Shown here piece by piece: positions 37,024 through 48,229 of a stretch of 64,000 nt of DNA (its first letter is position 1; the number at the start of each line of letters is the position of its first letter). Below the pieces are notes generated by a model, which saw nothing but the letters and a program-made list of their open reading frames with translations, ran no database searches and was not told the DNA's origin. The stretch covers positions 7,426,630 to 7,490,629 of the forward strand of contig CP034983.1 in the NCBI GenBank assembly GCA_004026145.2, written 5' to 3'. Source of the stretch: Takifugu bimaculatus (Eukaryota; Chordata; Actinopteri; Tetraodontiformes; Tetraodontidae). The position numbers were made by a program, and so were the translations under genes.

Positions 37024-39240
37024 ATTGAGTTCAAGATGCAGATATGAGTTTATTTAAATGTATCAGGATCATTGCCTAATAAATAAAATAGCCACTTTCC
37101 CTGTCTCATAAAATTTTCACAATGGTATTTCTGATTAATCTTATTTATGGTTCTTCAGAGAAAGCAATGCAATTTCTCTCTGATTAGAAAACTACTATAG
37201 AGGCATTTTTACCACTCTGTGAAACAAAATACCTCTTTCGCAATCATGAAAACATCTTGGATGCATTACTTCGATCGGCAGTAAACACCAATTGGTCAGT
37301 GTTATCGCATAACTTAGCTTCGCAGGCTGAACCTCGCATTCACTTCACATTTCAACTGTGCGACTGCGTTAATGCGACAAATGACAGCTGGCGGTGGTGC
37401 TGGTGCATGAGCTGTCAGAAAATATCTTCATATTCATCTGTTTTCGGTAATGGTTGTTATGGATCACTGTGCGAACCATCGGGAAGACGTAGCAGAGCAG
37501 CTCGCTCCAGCACAACCAACAGAGAGGAGTGCAATGAAATGCCATATTACATTCGGACATTAAGTTGAGATAGTGGAGTAACCAGCAACTCTGTGGGACC
37601 CACACCATAATGGGGAAGAAAACCTCTCCTTGCTTTGGCCTTTCTCATTTGGCACCCACATCCATTTCCCATAATGCTGTGCTACGGGGAGTCAAGTGTT
37701 CAGAATGTTCTTTTCCCTCAGATGTAATGTTTGCCCCACGCTGTTGTCAGAATGATTTAGCTGTTACCTGGTGAGAGGTGCTAAGCATCACTTAGGCATC
37801 TTTCACAGCTGAAAGAGTTGGGTCATTCAGTTGATCTGCTTCCTAGTGACGCATCATACTGTTCAAAATGAGACTTTCAGAAGCTGATGTTTCTATTCCA
37901 GGATGTGAGGCAATGAACTCGCTTCACAAGTGGCCCCATGCATCTGTTTATCTGTCTTCATCCTTCTTCCTCCTGTTGCCAGGCCGGCTCTTATATGTAC
38001 ACGCTTCTGCTGGAAACGATCTCTGCCCACTTGCAACAGCCAAGCAACATCCTGACTGATGGCTCCCACAGCAGCACTTTAAATGACTGTGCCCATAACC
38101 ATTAGAAAATATGGGAACATGAGCTCTAAGCTAGTGAGAAAAATACACTCCCGATTAATCAGGGAGGGGAGCCTTTCCCCTCTCTGTTGCTAGCTGCTGT
38201 ATTACATGGGCACAAGGGACAACTCCAGGCTGGGAAGGCCAATAAAACAGCACAATCTCCCGGGGAAGGGAATAATACCAGGCCATCTACAGTCACAAGA
38301 GTATGGTGATATACTGGACCATTAGAATCCTGCGATACCCAATACTGGATGCCTTGCAGGGGGCCGTACCTCTGATCTCATTCAGCTTTTACAATCTGGC
38401 TAATTTCTCAAGAGGAAATCTATGAGCAGAGTTCAATTCTAATGGAGTCAGGAACATTTGTGTGAATAAGCTGAAGAAAATGTAACTCTATATCCACAGG
38501 GGCATTGTGAGATGCTGGTGGGAGCTAATTGCTGAAGGTAAAATGACATCGATTCAAATTACTTTAGAAAACCAGAGTAGCTTTCAGTGTGACTCATTGC
38601 ATGTTTGACGAAAATTGGAGCCCGGGTCCAGAGTGTCATTTTCATTCTTGTCCTCTAATGTTTGACTACAAAAGGAAACCATGGGATTGTTTTTATCCTT
38701 GTAGCCGGGAGTGCTTAACACAAAGCTCAGGGAAATAACATAAATGGAGTTGATGGTTTTGTGAGCTTGAATTCCACATAGTCTTCTGTTCATTGCCTTC
38801 AGCTGCCTACAGACTCTTTACCAAACCCTGCATAAGAAAGCTCGTGATTTTAAAGTTTCCCAACGGAACACAGTCTGCAAAGCACCTGAGAGATAGTCCA
38901 CAAGGGGAAGGGGGGGGGGGGGATTAAACTGCCATTTGACTCTTCCCTCAACCTCTTTCTGCCTCTCTCTCCTCAAGCATTGAGTATCAAGTAAAGGCGC
39001 TAACCGTGGCATTCCCACAGCCTCCAAGGCAGGCTCGCCGATATCATTCAGAGGAGAATCCCTCGGATTTGTTTACTTAATCCAATATTTATGCTGTGTG
39101 TATGTTAGCAAATGCAAAGCAGTTTGTGCCTCCAACAAACAAGATACATAGTCCCAAGATAAATTTAAGGATGGTGATGGTGGTGGGGTGGGTGGGGGGG
39201 GTGTTATGCACGGAATGGTCAGAAAGACAGAAATAGGAAA
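37024..39240. other. unique sequence, no gene recognised
   Basis: Contains a candidate regulatory block at 37,360-37,430, a G13 run at 38,910-38,922 and a GGT/G-rich stretch at 39,170-39,201. No gene is supported. Confidence 0.5.
37360..37430. promoter_or_regulatory. candidate regulatory block with inverted TGACAGCT sites
   Basis: TGACAGCT (37,382-37,389) and its complement AGCTGTCA (37,410-37,417) flank a GGTGGTGC-rich spacer of 20 bp. TGACAG is the MEIS/PREP/TGIF core. The surrounding 300 bp has more CpG than its neighbours, hinting at constraint or youth. Function is inferred. Confidence 0.25.
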
Positions 39241-39305
39241 ATATTGTATTTAGGAAATACAATATGTCTCCTCTAACCACAATATGGTTTGTGGTTAGAG
39301 GAGAC
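39241..39305. repeat. two abutting perfect hairpins
   Basis: Hairpin 1: ATATTGTATTT (39,241-39,251), loop AGG, AAATACAATAT (39,255-39,265). Hairpin 2 starts at the very next base: GTCTCCTCTAACCACAA (39,266-39,282), loop TATGGT, TTGTGGTTAGAGGAGAC (39,289-39,305). Both stems (11 and 17 bp) are perfect and there is no spacer between them. No transposon ends or coding frame account for this. Confidence 0.95.
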
Positions 39306-40099
39306 AGCCAAATCTGGAATTAATCACCACCCAGGTCAATTTAAATGTGTTCCACATTTCCACCTTTTTATTAGCGTTTCATCAGAAAGTCTCATCAGCA
39401 CCATAAAACTCCAGTCGAAGTGTGTCTAACAATATCAAGTTGCTACTTTTTAATGTTTTTTATAGGCACAATGTTGAGCATCAGATTAAATCCTGATTTC
39501 CAGTACTGCATGTAAAAGCAATCAAGGGCAATTTCAAGCCAAGCTAGCACTGAATATGCACTTGATGCTGCGTCTCTGCAAGGATGCAGCCAATCTGAAA
39601 TGTTTTCTATTCCTTTGATCTCATTTGATTTTCTCGGTGGGAGCCATGCACCTGATAGCAGCGCCTCTTGCCACATCCATAACTGGCTGTCTTTTCTCAG
39701 AGGGGACTTGTAGGTCAACTCTGAACCCTCTACAACCTGCAGACTTGGACAGAGGCCAGCCCAGGCTGACAAGATGTTTCCGGTCTCACTGCCTAAGCGC
39801 AAGAGAGGACCTCTGCCAATGGCTGTCCATGCCGCTGCACACTGGATATTTCATTTAATCCCAAAGACCAAATGATCATCTTGACTCCAAACCATCGGGA
39901 TTGTATTTCTGTGTACAGAACAGAACAGTGCGGCATATCTTTGGGCAGGTTTGCACATTTGATCAAGATGATCTTTGACGGTGTCTATATTGTGTCCTGA
40001 AGCTACATAAATCTGGTCTTATGAGCAGTCACAGCAATAACAGATAAAGAATGTTCCACATATGTATTGTACACAATCTCAGATAAACAAATCCACCAT

Positions 40100-40500
40100 T
40101 TAGATAAACATGTAATGATCAGAAACAACGTAGGCTAAATTGGCTTGATGTCATTTTATGCTTTGTTTACAGAGAGATGATTGACGTTTATAAAGCGGTA
40201 CTGAAACGCCTTCTAAATTATGTGAGCCAACCATTTAATGCACCTTATTATCCCCTTAATAAATAAAAGTCGGCCCTTTTAACAACATTTCCACGGGCTT
40301 TCCTCGGGCACGATGATCTGCACAATGAGGTAGAACGTCATGCAGATTTAAGCTAAATGAGTCGTGGGGGCATTACTTATCATCAAAGGACTTTGTAATT
40401 ACTCTTGATAGTTTAACAAGTTGAAGGGAACACCAAAAATATGAACTTTAGGGCTTATCAAGAATCTGGAGCTCAGAATTAAGCATTGGCCGTGCACATC
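40100..40500. promoter_or_regulatory. candidate conserved non-coding element
   Basis: A repeat-poor stretch with TTAATAAATAAA, TTGTAATTAC and CATCAAAGGAC motifs and balanced composition. The evidence is texture only. Confidence 0.2.
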
Positions 40501-41099
40501 ATCACTTGGCCCAGGCAGTGATGGCCTGTTGTTTCAAGAAATGACTGACTTTTGGGGAGCCCTCTGGGTGCCATCCTACCCAGCAGGCTTGCCAAAGCAG
40601 AGAAAGGTGCTAAAAGAAGGCCGCGACTAGGATTTTCCTCTTTCATTCAGAGCTAAGGAACATTTTTACAGCCATAACCTACATACATTAGCAAAAGTGG
40701 CTCCAGTATATCCTATTTACAGATACCCTGGTGACATTTGACCTTTGAGCTATTAGCAGGTCAATATCTTGAGCTCTATATTGACACAGAGTGTACTGAT
40801 GTTAGTTCAGAGAGGCCTCAGAGAGGAGCTAAACCTACAATGGCAGCGAAGGCACCGCGACTAAAAACAGCTATTAGTGAGTCCAGATTAACTTTTTAAC
40901 AGCGATGAATACTGTATCTAAAGTGGAACTAGACTCTTCTACAAATTATTTTTCTTTTTTAAAATCATGTGTTTTTTAAAACCTTTGAGTATTTTATTCA
41001 TTATCTGAAGCATGACAGTCAGAGTTATAACAAAAATTTCCCTTTTGAATTAAAATAGAGATGGTTTTAATGTGCTTTCTTTTTCAGCGAGAATTGGAA

Positions 41100-41920
41100 C
41101 CTTTCAATTCACCCCGGCTTTGGTCCTGTCCTAAGACCTTAAGCTAAGCTGGCAGATGAAGAAAAGTAGAGGAGCAAGAGATCTTCTTTGATTAGAAGGT
41201 TGGTGAATAATCAATACAGGCCGGCCATAATGTCGGCCTCCAACAGAGACAGAGCTCACCAATTCACAAAGTTATTTATTAACCACTGTCTCTATTCAGC
41301 TGTATTTCAGATCCTGTTCCCACGGTCAGGCGCTGGCAATGCCCTCTGCATGTTTATCATTTTTCTCTGCCTCGCTTTTTATATATACCATATATATCTC
41401 CCTCACTGTCTTGCTTGTAGGTATTTGTTATTTTTCCCACTAAACCCACCCCCGCAGCCCCACACTTTAATTTACTCAAATTGAAAGTCCCTGGTGAATT
41501 CAGCAAGAGACCCCGAATTCCAACATCACTTCTGACACCGGCTGTGGTGAAGAGAAGCCATGCATAATAAAAGAGGCTGCGATGACAGCCGCAGCCATGG
41601 GACAGGAAGTCCTACTTTCCCGCATGTTTCCACGCTGATTAATAATTTCTACCTGAATGTTCAGTTTTACTATTAATTTATAAACTCGCGTATCTCACGG
41701 TGCAAGCTGTCGGTTCACTCAGTAAGGCCGCCTGCATACGGAACATCCCGGATTCCATATGGGCGATTCCTGTTTGTGCCTTTTGTGACCTACATAAAAT
41801 GACTGGCAGCATAATAATGGCGGGGATCAAAGCAAACTCCCTGACTATGAACAGAAAGCTCTTTCCCTTCGCTAATATTTTAAACCCCCTTCTGTTCCAC
41901 TCGACTTTGACAAACTAGAT
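41100..41920. promoter_or_regulatory. candidate conserved non-coding block
   Basis: Compared with its surroundings this block has more CpG, few simple repeats and many motif cores (CTTTGATT, GATTAATAATT, GCCATGCATAATAAA, GGGATCAAAGC). The longest frames (98 and 72 codons) have no known domain. Non-coding conservation is the better guess. Confidence 0.25.
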
Positions 41921-42129
41921 GCGTGTCAGCCACGCGGATAAACAGGTGCCCCATTCCCTCTGTGTGCGAGCGCTGACTCTGGTGAGTGCCAAATTACATG
42001 AATGACTTAAGGTGTCGAAACACTGAGGAAACAGTGCACTGCCTGTTACAGCATGCTGTTGATACTGCTGGGTAATACACACCTTCAAGCACAAAGAAAG
42101 GCCTTTCATCTATTGTCAGGTCACATAGC

Positions 42130-42415
42130 GCTGCTTACAATTTGTGAGTGTGTGTGTGTTCTTGCCCTTGCTACATGCTGAACACCAAAATCTGCATTCT
42201 ACTAGCACATTCAATACATTTTGGGAAGTCAGGACATTCTGGCTGGTCCTCGTAAGTTCAAAGGACTGTTGGATGGTTAAGATGTGTTTTTAAACGTTAG
42301 AATTGGGTTTAGGTTAGGGTTAGGGGATAAATGGGGTTAGTTAGACTAAGGTTAAGGAGCAGGGTAATGTGTGTGTGTGTGTGTGTGCGCGCGCACGTGT
42401 GTGAGTGTGTTTAAC
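42130..42415 (+). repeat. TG-linked composite repeat with telomere-like units
   Basis: This plus-oriented copy of the repeat also seen inverted at 22.7 kb shares the exact TTCAAAGGACTGTT (42,257-42,270) and the AGAATTGGGTTTAGG...GTTAGGGGAT order. GGTTTAGGTTAGGGTTAGGGG at about 42,306-42,326 contains degenerate TTAGGG units. TG runs flank both sides (42,147-42,160; 42,369-42,388). Confidence 0.75.
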
Positions 42416-45400
42416 AGTACAACTGAAAGATGAGATGTTCAAATGTGCCATTGTACAGTATGTGTCCCGATCAGGTTTCCACATCTAGCAGGAAACACCT
42501 CAGCAGATACTACTCTGGGTGTGATCATTTAACTTGGTATGGTTTATTTTATCTTTCTCTGCTCTTTTATCTTGCTCTTACCTTGGTCAGATGTGGAAAA
42601 CATAAACGGGAGCCCCAACAGTAGATGCACCCACTCAACGTCCATGTGCATTCACCAAAAAACTATAAAATCATTACAAAAATTACGCTTTTATAGGTAC
42701 TCTCGTGCCACAGAGAGACTTAGTAGTTTTCCATGTTTTGTTTGAATATAACAGATTTTTTTTAAAACAATGCATCATTTAAATTGTAATTTGGTATGCA
42801 CTAATCAGTGAAGTGCTGCTATTTTAGATATGTCTAATGTTTTTTTTAAATGGGCCATTCAAAACAAATGGGGCAATATTTAGCTGAAACCATAGCAGGG
42901 CTTGGATAATACAAAAGCACAAACAGTATTAGAGTTTTGGTGAGTTTACTACACATGGAAGTTTCTTCATCATTAAACAGCTATGGGGGAAAATCAGATA
43001 TCCTTCTCGACAGGCTTCATAACAGTGACCTGTGACCCCCGTTTATAAAGGCGCTAATAAAGTCGATGCTCCTCTCCTCCATCTCTTTCCCATTGTTCAT
43101 AAACCACTTCTGTCACTTTGTAACTGAATGTCTGCATGTTGACCTTACATGCTCCATTGATTTAGGTACTTGAAGCTCAGGTTGTCTGCATTTATTAAGA
43201 TGGGAAGAGGATTGGGGGTTGCTTTGACTTGACGGGTTTGACACCAGACACCAGGTACCTTCCCCTGTGTGCTCAGGTCTACTGACACAAGACTAATGGG
43301 CTCTGACAGGCTCTCTGAAAGGAAAATGTTAATGAACGAGCATGCTAGTGCTACACTGATATTATCAAAGGGTTTGGGGGTGGGATGTGTGTGGAAGGTG
43401 ATTGAATACCCAGGGTTCCTGATGGAGGATGTAGCCTCACAAAGGATAACAGAAAGGAAATGCCGCACACACGACAACCTCCTCACTGTGCACGTCAAGA
43501 ATCTACAATGATGGACTTTATCCCAGTGCATTTAGTCTATTCAAGATGAGTTTTATTGCATAGAAGCAATGACTATATTTTCTATTCAGCATAAATGGAC
43601 AAGCTAAGAGTCCTAATTTTGTTAATTGGGTAGCCATTAAAGTTATTTTGACTGCACAAAGGTCAGTAATGATGTTTTTAATGGTTTGTAGGGATTAAGA
43701 ATGGACGAGTTACCCTTTTATGGATGAGAAAAATTTAAAAAATAAAAATGTCCCTAGGCAGCATCCCTTTGTGTGTATCACATGCAAACACGTGCACCAA
43801 ATAAAAACACAAATGTAGTTGCAAAGATAGCCAACAGTGACTCATTCTTTCCTACATTGCCAGATTTTCTTTTTTTTTGGATCTCTAGAACAAAGCTTGT
43901 CTTTAGAAATAATTGTAAAAAAAAAAAAAAAATCCCAGTAAGATTCTTTTTTTAAAAAAAAATCACTCTCACATTCAGCAGCATTCAGCAAATGTACATT
44001 TGTTTCCCAAAGGCCTGCTTTGCTGCTGGAACTACAGTTAGGAAATCTGAAAACAAGATGGAAAATCCTGTAGCAGATTCGTGCTAATAGCTGAAGTGCG
44101 ATGAGATGGAAAATGTCCGTAGGATTATGAAGAACCGTTGTCAAACAACCCGTGATAGACTGAACGGAACTACACTGGGTGGTGGAAAGACAGTATATCA
44201 TTCATTCAGGTGATGCAGACACATACGGCATAATAACAGACTGATCAGATGGCTAAAACAACATCATAACAGAGCTCATTTAGCAAAAAATAACCACCAT
44301 AGCTCAATATTAACCATACGGCTAATAACAATAAATCTGTTGTGGTGAATGGAACCTGATTTTAGGCCGATATTGTTGCTACAAGATTAGCTCTACTTGA
44401 GTGCAGCCCATGTTATTGTGTGCAGAAAGTATGAAGTGTGCAGCTCATCATTCACAAGAGTTTTCCTGGTTCAGTGTATTCATGCTATTTTAGACATGAG
44501 TGTTTTTTATCCCTCAATTCTCTATTAGCTTGGTCATATTGATTTTCCCGCTAAGGATCTTCACCATTAGTATACGCTCATCAAACCTCTGATGAGGCCT
44601 ATTTCTAAACCTCGAAACCATAACAACAGAACCCCATTAATGTAACCCTGAAATGGTATCTAGTGTAGATGAAAAATGAATAGAGGAACCAAACATGGAC
44701 CTTTAGCTGAAATAAAAGAAAACGAACCATGAATTAAAGGACTTCAAATCATAACCGATATTACTTCTGGCTTCAGAGTAGTCCCTCCACAAATGCAATC
44801 TGTCTTAATTTGGTTGGGAGCTGCACTGGCGCAGGGATGGACCCAGTATTACCAAGGTAACTAATTTCTATTAGCTTCATGCAGTAAGAAAAGAGCGGGG
44901 GCCTCAAATGGAGGGGGTTGAAGTAAGCCCCAGCTTCTGACAGCGCCTGTAATTGGGTCACGCATACATTTGTTAAAGCCAGACTCTCGGTTGTTCTGTC
45001 TGCTTCTTCCTGTCATTCCATCTGTAAGAAATGCACCATTTTAACAACAACACAAATGTTTTGATTTCATTTATTACCACATTTGTGTTTCAACACAACC
45101 CAACAAAACAGCTTGGATAAAAAATACATTAAAAGCTCCTGCAGCCTTTATACGGGGGCTTTACTGTTAAATGTGGGAAAATAAAAGTGGAAAGTAAAAA
45201 CAATAATGGCACCAGCTTGAGGAGAAAATTATGAATGTCCTCATGAGTCAAATCCACAGACAGTTGGATGACACTGACTCTGGTTTTGCTTCTCTTGTCC
45301 TGCCTTGTCCAGCATAAGAACATCACAGAAAAGTCTAAGAGAGGTGTCCAACTGTACTGGTAAAGTAAAGGTTAGCATGCAAGGTAGCAGGATTGTTAAT

Positions 45401-48077
45401 GAGACCCAGGAAGGGGAGGCCATGTGGAGGGAGAGGACTGGGAGTGGTGACAGGTGCTAACGAACACCGATGTAAAGATGGGCCCTGTTCAGTTCACGAT
45501 TGGGAGAAAGAGTGGAGGACATTCATGGTCTGCTGACCCTTCTGTCCTTAAGAAGCTTTAAACTGAACAGAGTGGGACTGGAGGCATAGCTGAACCTTAG
45601 AATCCCAAAGTTCACTCTTCTTCATCTTTTGTTGAGGGACAAATAATCAGCTCTGAAAACACGATGGGGTAAGCAAAACAGGAAGTACTGATGCATTAAA
45701 GGCAGCCGACAGCCTCATTGCTGAAGCCTTCATCCTTCTCAACAGCTCTTCAATCAAATTGATGCAATTGCCCTTTTTTTTTTTTGAGCATTGAGTTAGC
45801 GTCGGGGCCATGGCCTCATGCTCCCCCACACTTAGAATGAAGCCTGATTTTAATATGAAAGTGAGCTTTGCACATAATCAGGCTCAGAGGAGACCCAGAA
45901 TTGGACACACATGGGTGGTTGTAATCCAGCGCTTTTTGCATGTTGATGTTTCAGCCCTGCAATTTCTTTTCTCTCTAGGAGCATGTTTGAGAGCAATTGT
46001 GATTGGGGAAAAGAGGCAGTGTCACCCATGATCAATTCAACTAAATTCTGCCCCCCCCCCCACCCCCCCAAATATTCTGGTATAAAGGAAAAAAAATAGC
46101 ATTTAAAACAGCCTAAATGCAACTTTGACCTCTTACATAGCCTTCAGCCTTAGGCTTATTATCCTTGAGATTCATATTTTTAATGGTGTTCACTTTGATT
46201 ATTTTCATTTCATCCTATTGTTTTTTGAGAACAAAAAGTGAGAATCATTACAATTCCTTGATACACCTTTGGTACTGTTATAGGATGAATAACCGGCAAC
46301 AGAACAAAGCCTCAGATGTAGGAAGGTAATGGTCTGTCCAGACCATTGTTGTGGTTGGTGATGCATTATGAGCTATTGTCTGTTTAATTTAGTAACTCTC
46401 AGTTAAGGTTTGCCTCTGGAATTGGAACTGATTTAGCTGCAGATTGTAGCTTTTTTTTCAGTGATTCTGTTTGAAGATTGACTGGCTGATTCTGGTTTCC
46501 ATCATTTCGCCCGTCTGCCTCAGCCATTGACAGCAGTTTCGGCTGCAGTTAAAAGGCCGCAGCAAAGTACAGGAAGTTCAACTCCAAAATGAGGATGTCT
46601 TAATGGCGTCTGAGGGACGTGTCACATAAACCTTCATTAGCCGTCTGTGCTGACGACTGTGTCTGGCGGGTCAGAGCCATTACAACGCGGTATTTCCAGA
46701 GACAATAGCATGTGCAGAGGCAGGTTTAGCTAAAACTATTCCTCTATTGGATTAGCAGGCCACTGAGCGAGAAAGGTGATCTCCCCATAATGATGTGTCA
46801 TGGCTGCTTGAAGAAGCACCGTCTGTGATGAATCAGAAGGTTTGGCCTCATAAATTGTAATTAGTTTTGCCAGCATGGTTTGAGCGAGCCACTTAGCACT
46901 GCAGCATCTATCAGTCCACCCATATGGCCCAGAGATTAATGCTGGACATTTATTTTTCTGCTCAGAAAATGCTCATTATGGGGGAGGGATGAAAAAACAA
47001 AGAAGACACTCCTCGAAAACAACACCACTGATGTTGATGCTAATAACCCAGGCTAATATATTTGTTTCACATTGGTCAGGTGATTTAAGGATTTCTTTTA
47101 TGAATATCTATCAATAGTATGTTTATATTTATCTGCAGCTGCTGACTATCAACCTCAGGTTGCCATCTGTTATAAAATGGGACAGGATTTTGAAGCTTGT
47201 AAACACCAGGGATGCAGGATTTTAATGTGAAACCCATTGGACCAGGATTTCTCCAGCCTCAACACTATTTCAGATGTACAGAAACTATTAATATAAAGAA
47301 CCACAAGACAAGAGACAGATTTCTGTGACGGTGTCCTGGAAATATAATTAGAATTAAGTCAGCTATATGTCATTTTCATAACTAGGTTTATACCTAGTTT
47401 TGATTCAATATAAAAATGCTTGGCTGCTGTCCTCATAGAAAGCCAAAAATGAAAATCCCAGATCCACAGCGTGTATAATCCTGCTGAAGCAGAGTTACAC
47501 ATGCTCAGACCGGTTTCTGGAACTTATACTCAGAAAATGTCGTCATTTCCAATTAGCATGTAATTTCAAGTCCTAATTTGATCTTGGCTAAACCCATTTG
47601 TCAAGTCATGTGGTAAATTGCAACCTTTGTAAAAAAAATAAAATAAAATAAAGAGGTAAAGCAGCTATGTTCTATAAAAAAAAGTTAAGATGCTTTGGTC
47701 GATAGCAATGGCTAAAGTACAAAGAGTACAGGCGCTCCAAGAAAACAAACTAAAATAAAAACACACATATAATATTATGTCCCAACATTACCAAGCAGAA
47801 AAATACCAGTGCGGGAAGCTGTCTCTAATTGTTGGTAGAAAGAGTGTATTTAAAAATTATATATGTATATAGGACACGCTCAAAACTGATCCACTTAAAA
47901 TTGAGGAGGTTGTGATGTTTCCTATCCTGCCCTTCAAGGAATAAGCTCTTGCAAGAGGATAAAGTGCAGCTATTTCCCTGCAACATGACTTCATGGAAGC
48001 ACATTTTATAGATGGTTTTGATGAAAATTCAGAAGAAATACCACGTTTTCTACCCGGCAAAGGTCTACTCTCAGAAG
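42416..48077. other. unique sequence, no gene recognised
   Basis: No gene is supported. Present are homopolymer runs (A16 near 43,917, T near 45,774, C near 46,050) and weak inverted repeats at 46,328-46,347 and 47,380-47,399. A candidate conserved block lies at 46,500-46,970. The frames of 119-128 codons on the minus strand (43,145-43,531; 43,842-44,201) are unfamiliar. Confidence 0.45.
46500..46970. promoter_or_regulatory. candidate conserved non-coding block
   Basis: A repeat-poor block with clustered cores such as TTGACAGC, GTAATTAG, AGATTAATG and GATGAATCA, between AT-rich stretches. Regulatory role is a guess from motif texture. Confidence 0.22.
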
Positions 48078-48153
48078 AATACCACGTTCTTTGCCCTGCT
48101 CTATGAATGCCCTGTGTGTATATATATATACACTGCTCTATGAATGCCCTGTG

Positions 48154-48208
<55 letters not shown>

Positions 48209-48229
48209 CAGGGCAGAGAACATGGTACT
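48078..48229. repeat. TA/GA microsatellite bracketed by inverted arms
   Basis: A 37-bp unit beginning CTGCTCTATGAATGCCCTG is duplicated in tandem (from 48,096 and from 48,133), each copy ending in a TA run. The second TA run (48,153-48,168) passes into a GA run (48,169-48,209). A 25-nt arm at 48,078-48,102 is the complement of 48,205-48,229 with three mismatches, so the whole block could fold back. The right arm is the first part of the R4-like LINE. Confidence 0.75.

Larger units (their letters stand above)
39306..42129. other. unique sequence, candidate regulatory blocks, no gene
   Basis: No gene is supported. The stretches 40,100-40,500 and 41,100-41,920 are low-repeat and rich in homeodomain and TCF-like (ATCAAAG) cores, and look like candidate conserved non-coding DNA. 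Confidence 0.45.

Noticed and set aside
42306..42330. Interstitial telomeric array
   Set aside because: Only a few degenerate TTAGGG-like units, and the same units occur in the related repeat at 22.8 kb. They belong to a dispersed repeat rather than a telomere fusion.
46328..46347. AATGGTCTG/CAGACCATT inverted repeat
   Set aside because: A 9-bp stem with a 2-nt centre is within chance expectation for 64 kb.
47380..47399. AACTAGGT/ACCTAGTT inverted repeat
   Set aside because: An 8-bp stem with a 4-nt loop is expected by chance several times in the window.
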